A DNA stretch of 20,709 bases, taken from CALZKI01 sp964567585 (GTDB lineage: Bacteria > Bacillota > Clostridia > Lachnospirales > Lachnospiraceae). The position numbers and the translations under genes are program-made. Where the stretch lies: positions 1 to 20,709 of the forward strand of contig CAZMND010000031.1 in NCBI GenBank assembly GCA_964567585.1. Direction: 5' to 3'. Below, in pieces: positions 1 to 6,890 of the stretch (its first letter is position 1; each line of letters starts with the position of its first letter). The notes under the pieces are model-generated. The model had not been told where the DNA came from and made no database searches. It was given only the letters and a program-made list of their open reading frames with translations.

Positions 1-50
1 TTTTTTAATGCCTGACAGTTTGAAAAGGCTCTATCACCAATAGTTGTTAC
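1..50 (-). pseudogene. Out-of-frame BspA-type leucine-rich-repeat fragment
   Basis: Read on the minus strand in the frame beginning at base 50, this stretch encodes VTTIGDRAFSNCQALKK. That is a textbook BspA (LRR_5) repeat unit: IG-x-x-AF-x-x-C-x-x-L-K. It lies in a different frame from the BspA-like gene that ends at base 34 and overlaps its last codons. No start codon or ribosome site precedes it. It is therefore either the remains of a neighbouring BspA gene or the shifted tail of the upstream one. The window edge cuts it off, so its full extent is unknown. Confidence 0.45.
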
Positions 51-1593
51 TGAATAATGTATATGTTCTGGGAACATAATTTTCTTTTGAAACTTTCATT
101 GTATAAGTTCCTTCTGGTAAATCAGCTAAAGGCAATCTGTCATTACTTCCAACTGCCCCCTTCTGCTCTATAACATTTCCATTCGCATCCACCAATTCTA
201 TATCCAAAACCTTGTCATAAGTTCCTTCAAATTCAACATAGACAACGGTTCCCTCCTGAATAGATGTGACCTCACAAGATGCAGTCAAATTCCCTACTTG
301 CGCAGTCACTGTTGCAGTACCACCGCCTTGCCATACTAAATAACCGTCATCAGAAACAGTTACCACATGCTCATCGCTACTACTCCATTTAACTCTGTCT
401 GTAAAATCCCTAGGTGAAACTTCCAGAATTAATATAGGATCTATGCTATCTTTTGTTATTGTAAATTCTGTTGTAAGCATACTTACCGAAGTTGCCGGTT
501 TCTCATAGGTTACAAACGTGGCACCTACTGAATTTGCCCATTCTTCAGCATAAGTAATAGGTATCCCATATACAGTTAACTGTGATGGATTATAAAAAGC
601 GCCATCTAAAATAAAAATTGTCGAGTAAGGTATCGTTACTTCTTTTAAATTTGTACAATTTGCAAATACATTCGTAGCAATATAATGTAAATTATATGGC
701 AAAACAATTTTTTCAAGAGATGTACAGCCTTCAAAGGTACTTTCATACAAACTTCTTACACCACCACTAAGTTGTACATCTTCTAATTTTTCACAACGCG
801 CAAAAGCATATTCTCTAATTTCCTTTATTCCATTAGGCATAACTACTTTCTTAAGATTTGTACAGCTTGAAAATGCTTCCTTTTCAATTTTAGTAATTGT
901 ATCAGGTAATGTAATCTCTTCTAAGCCTGTACACCCCGTAAAGAATCTTTCCAAAATTGTTGTAGTGCCTTCCTCAAAAATAAATGTTTTTAAGTTATCA
1001 CATTTATTAAAAGGCGTATCAACACTTTTAAGGCTCTTTGGAATCTCTATCTGTGTCAAAGCATCACAATCACTAAAAGCTGCAGTTCCCATTACTTCCA
1101 AATTTCTTGGTAATTTTACATTTGCCAAACTAGTACAACCTGAAAAAGCCAACATTCCGATATTAGTTAATGAATCAGGTAACTTTGCCTCAGTAAGTTT
1201 TTCACAATTGCAAAATACTCCATATTCTATTAATTCAAGTGATGCCGGAAAATCTACACTTTCAAGATTACTACAATTAAGAAACGCACCTTCTTTAAGC
1301 ATGGTTACTGTATCCGGTATATCAACACTTTCTATAATCGCGTTTGCTAAGAACGCATAATCTCCGATTGCAACTACCTTATATCCATCGATTGTTTCCG
1401 GAATTATTACATTACTGTCACTACCTTTATACTTGGTAATAGTCGCTTCATCATTTTCATTTAATGTATAATCATAATCTTCATTTGGTACAAGAATGAT
1501 ATCTTCCGTAGTATTTTCTGTTGCATATGTTGTCATTGGTACAATTAAACTCACCATAATTGTAATTGCCAACAAATTTCGAATATATTTCAT
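34..1593 (-). CDS. Secreted BspA-type leucine-rich-repeat surface protein with Ig-like domain, C-terminus probably truncated
   Basis: A 519-residue exported protein. Residues 1-24 form a signal peptide (basic start, hydrophobic core, ending TTYA). Residues about 70-345 hold roughly twelve 23-residue BspA-type repeats of the form IG-x-x-AF-x-x-C-x-x-L-x-x-V-x-IP, closing with the usual capping motif YAEEWANSVGATFV. Residues about 366-443 look like a bacterial Ig-like (Big_2) domain with WSSSDEHVVTVSDDG and GTATVTA. Residues about 449-512 match the small beta domain that precedes the dockerin in the three related proteins of this window (GTYTMKVSKENYVPRTYT). Here the protein ends seven residues later with no dockerin. 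BspA repeats in other bacteria mediate binding to host or matrix proteins. The ligand here is unknown. The ribosome site AAGAAGG lies 8 nt before the ATG. It is the third gene of a probable operon, 58 nt after its neighbour. Confidence 0.85.
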   Translation of the reverse strand: MKYIRNLLAITIMVSLIVPMTTYATENTTEDIILVPNEDYDYTLNENDEATITKYKGSDSNVIIPETIDGYKVVAIGDYAFLANAIIESVDIPDTVTMLKEGAFLNCSNLESVDFPASLELIEYGVFCNCEKLTEAKLPDSLTNIGMLAFSGCTSLANVKLPRNLEVMGTAAFSDCDALTQIEIPKSLKSVDTPFNKCDNLKTFIFEEGTTTILERFFTGCTGLEEITLPDTITKIEKEAFSSCTNLKKVVMPNGIKEIREYAFARCEKLEDVQLSGGVRSLYESTFEGCTSLEKIVLPYNLHYIATNVFANCTNLKEVTIPYSTIFILDGAFYNPSQLTVYGIPITYAEEWANSVGATFVTYEKPATSVSMLTTEFTITKDSIDPILILEVSPRDFTDRVKWSSSDEHVVTVSDDGYLVWQGGGTATVTAQVGNLTASCEVTSIQEGTVVYVEFEGTYDKVLDIELVDANGNVIEQKGAVGSNDRLPLADLPEGTYTMKVSKENYVPRTYTLFSNNYW

Positions 1594-1651
1594 AGTCTAT
1601 GCCTTCTTTCCATCTATGTCATATAATATTAAAGTTCTAATCTAAACTCTC

Positions 1652-3859
1652 TTACTCCCACAACGAACTTGTTCCTGCGATATGGTTATAAATCATCTTT
1701 TTGTCTCTTGCATTCAATGAACCATCGCCTGTTACATCACCGACTGCAAAATCATAGTCTTCCAATGTGGCTGTTCCTGCGATGTGATTGTAGAGCATCT
1801 TTTTGTCACGGGCATTGATTGTATCATCGCCTGTGATGTCGCCTGTTTTGTGAAGTTCAACATCAAGTTCCACTGTTTCTAAGTCCGTTTCTACTTCGAC
1901 TGTGTATGTACGTGGAACATAGTTTTCTCTTGTAACGTTCAGCGTATAAATTCCTGCAACTAAGCCTGAAAGACTAAAGCTACCATTGCTGCCAAAAATT
2001 CCATCCTGTTTTACAATTAAACCGTCTGCGTTTGAAATAGTAATTGCTGTATCTTTCTTTTCTGCCACTTCTACAATTACAAAAGTAGAAAATTTATCGG
2101 ATGCGAATGTAAGCATATCGCCATTCTGCATTGTTTCAAGCTGTTCCAAAAGTACACTTCCATCTGCATTTTCATGCTGACGAACAATCGTGTATTTAGC
2201 ATTTTCTTTATAATGAGCCTTTGGAACTTTTACCGTAAATTCCAATGTATTGCCTTCAGGGAGTTCGGAAATGTTCTCTTTTCCATATGTAGGATTTGCT
2301 GTATAAACATTACCTGTTTCTTTCTCACGGTAGAAGGAATCAATACTGATATCTACTGCACAAATCGCTTTTGCGTCCAAAACTTCCTCTACAGTTTCTT
2401 CCATTTTTTCAATAATTGTATCTAAAACCCCTTTAAAATCATCTGTTTCTGCAATAGAATCAATAACCTCCTGAGTTGTCTGTTTTAATGCAGCTTCAAC
2501 ACTCTTTACAATAGTAGTTTCTCCGTCTACTACCTCCTGACCGATTGTTTCATCACCTAATGCATCTGCTACGGTTTTCTCATCCACAACTTCATAAGAT
2601 AAAGCATCATCATTTAATGACGTGTATAATAATACATTCTCATTCCATACGCCATCTTTAATTAACTGAACGTTTTCACACTCGAAAAATCTCATTTCGG
2701 AAGCCAAACCTGTTCTATATTCTCCATATGACACTTTGCCTGTAATTGTTACATTTGCGTTAGAATTATATTTGTATATAGCATTCAAATTTTCTACATT
2801 GCCATTAATGACAACTGTATATTCTCCACTATAACTAGGCGTCATAGTAAAGTACCCTTGCGCAGATACTCCGGGTTCGCCCGACACTATATCTCCATTC
2901 ACAGTTACATTTCCTTCATTTACCTGCAAAAATCCTAAATCAATATCTAGTACAATAGGTGTTGTTGCTTTAGAAACAACAACCTGTGCCATATTAGGAA
3001 TATCTTCTATTTCACATCTTTCGCTTGTCGCAAACTGGTAAGAATCCTTACTATAATAACCTTTGTACCATGTATCGAAGTCACAAGAATATAAATGATA
3101 ATATTCACCGATGCTTGGTTCTTTCTCAACAACCGGCACTTCATCAGACAGCACGCCTTCTGTTATAACAAAGCTTCCTGCTGTACATTTTCCAATATCG
3201 CCCACCTTGGCAAAAACATTCTTTTTCATTACATCATCATAATATAATTCAACAATGCTTCCGCTCATCACAGTTCCTGATATAGTGCAATTCCCCATAA
3301 AACTATTGTAGTTAACATCTATTTCCTCACGTTCTCTAATCCAAGTTACACAACTGACATTACCATTAACCGTTACTATACTTGTTGCCGGATCACAGTT
3401 TTCGCTATAGGTTCCTAAATTAAGCATATTAGTACTACCATTTACTGTTAGAATTGAATTCTGATGAGCATACACAACCGCCATATCACCATTGACAGTG
3501 ACATTTCCGTTAAAAACATTTAGGTATGTACTAAATTTTCCTCCCACTTTGCCAATAACTATATTTTCGTCCTTGTCAGAAACACTAATAGATATCATCG
3601 AAACTGTTTGGTCTAAATTAGAAAGCCATGTTTTACATGTTTCATCGGGTTTAGCTTGTATACTGATTCTATCTTCGTCCGTTAATTCTTCCGGTGCGTT
3701 ATCTATGGCTACTAATGTGCCATCTTCCATTTTATGCCATCCCGTAACATCATTCTGCGTAGTCCAAAGATACTCTTTTGCATATGCTTCTAATGGTTGT
3801 CCCCAAAGCCATAAAAACATTACTGAAATAATCATCCCAAGAAGTTTTATTTTCTTCAT
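1652..3859 (-). CDS. Secreted dockerin protein with VTVNG-type solenoid repeats
   Basis: A 735-residue exported protein with a signal peptide ending LEAYA. The N-terminal half contains recurring VTVNG-like strands (NGNVTVNGDM, SILTVNGSTN, SIVTVNGNVS, GNVTVNGDIV, YTVVINGNVE, NVTITGKVS). This spacing suggests a beta-helix or beta-solenoid, but I recognise no named family. A helical, acidic middle section follows, then a beta-rich segment containing DMLTFASDKFSTFVIVE, a style common in large Clostridia surface proteins. Next is the small beta domain ending ENYVPRTYTVEV. The last 66 or so residues are a two-repeat type I dockerin (GDITGDDTINARDKK and GDVTGDGSLNARDKK, ending SLWE) with all calcium-ligand aspartates present. 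The dockerin implies attachment to a cohesin-bearing scaffold. The ribosome site AGGAGA precedes the ATG. It sits 28 nt after the CHAP gene, so the two are probably co-transcribed. Confidence 0.85.
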   Translation of the reverse strand: MKKIKLLGMIISVMFLWLWGQPLEAYAKEYLWTTQNDVTGWHKMEDGTLVAIDNAPEELTDEDRISIQAKPDETCKTWLSNLDQTVSMISISVSDKDENIVIGKVGGKFSTYLNVFNGNVTVNGDMAVVYAHQNSILTVNGSTNMLNLGTYSENCDPATSIVTVNGNVSCVTWIREREEIDVNYNSFMGNCTISGTVMSGSIVELYYDDVMKKNVFAKVGDIGKCTAGSFVITEGVLSDEVPVVEKEPSIGEYYHLYSCDFDTWYKGYYSKDSYQFATSERCEIEDIPNMAQVVVSKATTPIVLDIDLGFLQVNEGNVTVNGDIVSGEPGVSAQGYFTMTPSYSGEYTVVINGNVENLNAIYKYNSNANVTITGKVSYGEYRTGLASEMRFFECENVQLIKDGVWNENVLLYTSLNDDALSYEVVDEKTVADALGDETIGQEVVDGETTIVKSVEAALKQTTQEVIDSIAETDDFKGVLDTIIEKMEETVEEVLDAKAICAVDISIDSFYREKETGNVYTANPTYGKENISELPEGNTLEFTVKVPKAHYKENAKYTIVRQHENADGSVLLEQLETMQNGDMLTFASDKFSTFVIVEVAEKKDTAITISNADGLIVKQDGIFGSNGSFSLSGLVAGIYTLNVTRENYVPRTYTVEVETDLETVELDVELHKTGDITGDDTINARDKKMLYNHIAGTATLEDYDFAVGDVTGDGSLNARDKKMIYNHIAGTSSLWE
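1782..1844. repeat. 63-bp exact direct repeat, copy 1 (dockerin coding region)
   Basis: This 63-bp stretch is identical to 4018-4080. It encodes the first dockerin half-repeat of the solenoid-repeat protein (GDITGDDTINARDKK and onward). It is the core of a longer ungapped match, 1652-1844 against 3888-4080, with about 18 differences in 193 bases by eye. Confidence 0.95.
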
Positions 3860-3887
3860 TTTGCACTCTCCTATATGTCCGTTTCTT

Positions 3888-5918
3888 CTACTCCCACAAC
3901 GATGCTGTTCCTGCGATATGGTTATAAATCATCTTTTTATCTCTCGCATTCAACGTGCCATCGCCTGTTACATCACCTACTACGAAATCGTAATCTTCCA
4001 ATATAGCTGTACCTGCAATGTGATTGTAGAGCATCTTTTTGTCACGGGCATTGATTGTATCATCGCCTGTGATGTCGCCTAAAAGTTGTAACTCGATATC
4101 TTGTTGCACTACACCTTGTCCAACATTGATTGTATATGTTCGCGTAGCGCAATTAGTTTTTGAAACTCTTAATGTATATGTACCAGCTACAACACCTGTT
4201 AATTGAAGATTCGAATTGCTTCCAGTTACATTAGTCGATTTAACCTCTGAACCAGAGGCATTTAATAATTGAATTGTTGTTTGCTCATCCGCGTCAGCTT
4301 GAATATTTAACGATATAGACGCTTTTAATATGTCAAAAACAATCCCTGCCACAGCATAATTTCCCGCCTGGTCATATGCATAAATATGTGTGGTATATTT
4401 TCCTTCTTCATTATTGTGCTCGGCAATATCAACCTTAAATCCATATGTATTCCCTGAAATTGGAATATAAGTTGTTGGCCAATTTTGCGCCAAATCATCT
4501 TGTCCATTATATTCAGTCCATGTTGGGAAACTCACTCTACTAACTCCAACGTTGTCTGTAACTTCACACATAATCCAGCAACTCGTGTCGGTCATTTGCT
4601 CTACACGTACATTACTTATTGTCGGATTTACATTATCAACAGTTTCAAAACTCCACTGCATATTTGTGCCACCATGGTAGCCATACTGAATGATTTTTGT
4701 TCCTGGGGCTGTATCTGCATTATAAGCATCTAATCCCAATCCAGAGCAAATAGGATGAATTGAATAGTATCCTTCTCCTCTGTCTATAATTTGAAATCTC
4801 TGATTTGTATTTCCGTGATAAGCATACTGTTTTATCTCCGTATAATCTTCTGTCGAGTAACCATACACATCCATCGCATATCCCGTTGTACACGAAATAA
4901 AAGAATATCCATCCGAATGTTTTACGGCTTTCCACATCTGATTGGTATTACCAGCCATTTTATCATTTAATATAACCTTTGCACCTTCCGCTGTATTCTC
5001 TATATCTAAGACACGCCCCGCGTTACGATTGTATATATAATAATATTGACCATCTACTAATGGGAAAGCTGATGTAACACTGTTCCCTGTCGTAGTAAAA
5101 CTTTGAACCCCGGTAAAATATTGTGTACCATTGATAATTGCATATAACTGATAATAGTATGTTGTTCCCGCATCTAAAGTTCCATACCACTTATTCATGT
5201 CATACCACATACTTTTTACACTTGTATTAAGAGTTTCCTTTACCTGAGTGTGATTTGACATATCTGCACTTTTGCTGATAAAGAAGCCACCTTCTGTCAC
5301 ATATTGTACAGATGATAATTCAGCATTTATCTGTGCATTGGTGTTACTAATGTTTGATGCTGAGGCTGATGAAAATGGATTGTATGCAACTACATTACTA
5401 AAATCAGGTCGAATTGCACATTTTAATGCAGATATAGGATAAGTATTCGCCTTACAATATCCTTTATTATTGGGACCATTCTGGTCTATTGTATTGAATG
5501 TGGTCGTTCCAACATCTGTAATAATACCGATATGACCATTTACTCCAGTATAACAAGAACTACACGAATGATTTGCATACCAAACTGCGATATCACCTGC
5601 ATGATAATCTCCATATACTCTCGTCCATCCACTGGGCAATTGATTACTAGCATAATCTATAGCATTACCTCCTGGTGTTATATGTCCAAGATAACTATAA
5701 TAATATGCAATTAAATCTACACATTGTGCCCCAAATACACCATCATAATTTAATGACTGTCCCTCCTGTGATTTAGCCCAATCTACCGCTTCTGCCACTG
5801 AATGTGCTGTCGTTGCATACGTCGGCATAATGCTACTTCCCGCTAAACCAACCAATATCACTATTGTTGCTAAGAAAACCCAAATTTTTTTCATATTTTT
5901 ATACCTATTCTTCCTCAT
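3888..5918 (-). CDS. Secreted CHAP-domain peptidoglycan hydrolase with FN3-like, ricin-type lectin, Bsp-like and dockerin domains
   Basis: A 676-residue exported, five-module protein. The signal peptide ends around MPTYATT (residue 37). Residues about 38-172 are a CHAP domain with the catalytic Cys66 in AQCVDL and His129 in NGHIGIITD. CHAP enzymes are cell-wall amidases or endopeptidases. Residues about 177-278 are FN3-like. Residues about 284-428 are a ricin B-type beta-trefoil with repeated NTNQMW, NTNQRF and GTNMQW motifs, expected to bind sugars. Residues about 431-530 resemble the GBS Bsp-like repeat (VTDNVGVSRVSFPTW and YAYDQAGN). Next comes the shared beta domain, then a dockerin at 614-676 ending SLWE. 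ATG 5918 is weakly served (GGTG), and ATG 5894 (MKKIWVFLAT) with AGG upstream is an alternative start. It is the first gene of the three-gene surface operon. Confidence 0.88.
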   Translation of the reverse strand: MRKNRYKNMKKIWVFLATIVILVGLAGSSIMPTYATTAHSVAEAVDWAKSQEGQSLNYDGVFGAQCVDLIAYYYSYLGHITPGGNAIDYASNQLPSGWTRVYGDYHAGDIAVWYANHSCSSCYTGVNGHIGIITDVGTTTFNTIDQNGPNNKGYCKANTYPISALKCAIRPDFSNVVAYNPFSSASASNISNTNAQINAELSSVQYVTEGGFFISKSADMSNHTQVKETLNTSVKSMWYDMNKWYGTLDAGTTYYYQLYAIINGTQYFTGVQSFTTTGNSVTSAFPLVDGQYYYIYNRNAGRVLDIENTAEGAKVILNDKMAGNTNQMWKAVKHSDGYSFISCTTGYAMDVYGYSTEDYTEIKQYAYHGNTNQRFQIIDRGEGYYSIHPICSGLGLDAYNADTAPGTKIIQYGYHGGTNMQWSFETVDNVNPTISNVRVEQMTDTSCWIMCEVTDNVGVSRVSFPTWTEYNGQDDLAQNWPTTYIPISGNTYGFKVDIAEHNNEEGKYTTHIYAYDQAGNYAVAGIVFDILKASISLNIQADADEQTTIQLLNASGSEVKSTNVTGSNSNLQLTGVVAGTYTLRVSKTNCATRTYTINVGQGVVQQDIELQLLGDITGDDTINARDKKMLYNHIAGTAILEDYDFVVGDVTGDGTLNARDKKMIYNHIAGTASLWE
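4018..4080. repeat. 63-bp exact direct repeat, copy 2 (dockerin coding region)
   Basis: Identical to 1782-1844 and in the same orientation. It encodes the first dockerin half-repeat of the CHAP protein. Identity stops abruptly at both ends of the 63 bases, though similarity of about 90% continues to the stop codon. Confidence 0.95.
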
Positions 5919-5973
5919 AATATTACACCATATTATTATGTGTTTATCTTATGTCTAAACAGTTTTTAACTAT

Positions 5974-6002
5974 ATTATAAGCAAAAAAACGTCACTTTAC
6001 AA
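5974..6002 (-). promoter_or_regulatory. Sigma-A type promoter for the CHAP/dockerin surface operon
   Basis: On the minus strand, TTGTAA (5997-6002) and TATAAT (5974-5979) are separated by exactly 17 bases. Transcription would start near 5967, giving a leader of about 50 nt before ATG 5918. It lies back to back with the plus-strand XRE gene. Confidence 0.75.
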
Positions 6003-6116
6003 TATGAAATTGTTTGTATATGTGTTATTCTTGTATTTCTTTCTATGCAGTAAGTTATAATAAAAATAGGTTTAACCAATAATATTCACTATTTATAAAT
6101 GGTAAGGAGAAAAGTA

Positions 6117-6452
6117 TTGCCGAACAGAATCAAAGATTTACGCGTTGAAAAGAAAATCACGCAATTGCAATTAAGTATTGATTTAGGTGTAACGCAGGAA
6201 ACCATTAGTGCCTATGAACATGACAGGCATCTTCCAAGTCTTTCTGCGTTAATGAAAATGAGCGAAATTTTTGATGCAAGTATGGATTATATTATGGGTT
6301 TGTCACCTGTGAGACAGATTCAAACTGCTGATTACTCTATTTCCGATGACCAATGGAACTATTTGGTTTATTGTTATCAGCGCCTTGGTTCCAAAAACAA
6401 AGCACGCCTTACTGCTTATGCACAGGGATTATTGGATTCACAAAAAGATTAG
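6117..6452 (+). CDS. XRE-family helix-turn-helix transcriptional regulator
   Basis: A 111-residue DNA-binding protein. Residues 1-60 are an XRE/Cro-type helix-turn-helix: IKDLRVEKKITQLQLSIDLG, then TQETISAYEHDRHLPSLSAL and a FDASMDYIMG ending. The C-terminal 45 residues are helical and give no further match. I chose TTG 6117 rather than ATG 6099 because AAGGAG (6104-6109) lies inside the first codons of the longer reading, at the right distance before TTG. PNRIKDLR is also a usual N-terminus for this family. A candidate TATAAT lies at 6056-6061, but its -35 is poor. It is the only plus-strand protein gene here, between two surface-gene groups and next to the toxin locus. It could regulate either, or itself. 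Confidence 0.85.
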   Translation: MPNRIKDLRVEKKITQLQLSIDLGVTQETISAYEHDRHLPSLSALMKMSEIFDASMDYIMGLSPVRQIQTADYSISDDQWNYLVYCYQRLGSKNKARLTAYAQGLLDSQKD

Positions 6453-6467
6453 ATTTAGATTTTATTA

Positions 6468-6496
6468 TTTACAATTCAAAAACGAGATGCTATGAT
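6468..6496 (+). promoter_or_regulatory. Extended -10 promoter for the antitoxin-like RNA
   Basis: TTTACA (6468-6473), a 17-base spacer and TATGAT (6491-6496), with TG one base upstream of the -10 (extended -10). This is among the best promoters in the window, yet no open reading frame follows it, only a short structured stretch ending in a terminator. Confidence 0.75.
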
Positions 6497-6537
6497 AATA
6501 ATATAAAAGAGTAATCGCCCACGTGGTGGTTAGCCTC
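6494..6537 (-). terminator. Possible terminator of the toxin mRNA
   Basis: On the minus strand, GAG, TAA and CCAC (from 6537 inward) can pair with GTGG, TTA and CTC (to 6509) in an interrupted stem, followed by TTTTATATTATT. It overlaps the antitoxin promoter. The stem is imperfect, so this call is tentative. Confidence 0.4.
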
Positions 6538-6592
6538 ATAGTAGTTATAGACCTACCTGACTGGCTAAGTACGAGGTAGGTTTATTTTTTTT
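6503..6592 (+). ncRNA. Probable antisense antitoxin RNA of a type I toxin-antitoxin system
   Basis: A transcript of about 90 nt is predicted from the promoter at 6468-6496 to the terminator at 6551-6592. It has no plausible coding content. It contains a first hairpin around CCACGTGG (6509-6537) and the terminator stem. It runs toward the holin-like toxin gene and is complementary to that gene's 3' untranslated region and last codons. This is the layout of convergent type I systems such as txpA/ratA, where the antisense RNA pairs with the toxin mRNA 3' end and triggers its decay. The assignment is from layout, not from a recognised RNA family. Confidence 0.65.
6551..6592 (+). terminator. Intrinsic terminator of the antitoxin-like RNA
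   Basis: The stem ACCTACC (6551-6557) pairs with GGTAGGT (6575-6581), followed by TTATTTTTTTT. The T-run also encodes the C-terminal lysines and the stop of the toxin on the other strand, so the two genes overlap at their 3' ends. Confidence 0.85.
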
Positions 6593-6680
6593 GCTTGTTG
6601 TTCCTATCTATATAGGCAAGCAGTGCTATGATGAACATTCCAAACGCTATCATTAAAGATATCACTTCGTATGTACTCAT
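6582..6680 (-). CDS. Small holin-like membrane toxin (type I toxin, Hol_Tox-like)
   Basis: A 32-residue peptide: short N-terminus MSTYEV, one membrane-spanning helix (ISLMIAFGMFIIALLAYI, residues 7-24) and a charged tail DRNNKQKK. This matches the small 'putative holin-like toxin' peptides of Firmicutes (MSTYE-x-LMIAF pattern), which damage the membrane when over-expressed. ATG 6680 was chosen because it has a very strong ribosome site, AAGGGGGTGG, directly upstream. Longer in-frame starts at 6764 and after lack one and would add a non-membrane leader. A leader of about 110 nt separates the predicted transcription start from the ATG, as is common for tightly controlled type I toxins. Function is inferred from family resemblance and from the opposing RNA. 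Confidence 0.75.
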   Translation of the reverse strand: MSTYEVISLMIAFGMFIIALLAYIDRNNKQKK

Positions 6681-6798
6681 TGGCACCACCCCCTTTCTTT
6701 GTGAAATAAAAATCATTTCACACATCCAGAGGCCACCCACCACTCCGATTCCTGATATTCTCATTCATCGAATATGTACACGATTACTCATAAAATTT

Positions 6799-6827
6799 AT
6801 TATAAACATAGTGTATACTATACACAA
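6799..6827 (-). promoter_or_regulatory. Toxin promoter with a 15-bp palindromic operator in the spacer
   Basis: On the minus strand, TTGTGT (6822-6827), a 17-base spacer and TATAAT (6799-6804). The perfect inverted repeat GTGTATA-C-TATACAC (6811-6825) fills the spacer and overlaps the -35, the position expected for a repressor site. Two direct copies of TATATCAAA (plus strand, 6836-6844 and 6852-6860) lie just upstream. The binding protein is unknown, and the nearby XRE protein is one candidate. Confidence 0.6.
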
Positions 6828-6890
6828 TATGGCAATATATCAAAAATATGGTATATCAAATTTGTATAAGATTATCTTTATATTGTTCTT

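Noticed and set aside
34..1593. Tandem DNA repeats in the leucine-rich-repeat region considered as a CRISPR-like or unstable array
   Set aside because: The repeats are conserved at protein level only. The DNA of the units is too divergent and has no spacer pattern.
3492..4082. 196-codon plus-strand open reading frame
   Set aside because: It lies opposite two clear minus-strand surface genes and crosses their junction. The translation is a Cys/Ile-rich shadow with no ribosome site.
6099..6890. XRE gene plus holin-like peptide considered as a prophage remnant
   Set aside because: No integrase, structural or lysis genes and no attachment repeats are present. The convergent RNA explains the peptide better as a type I toxin.
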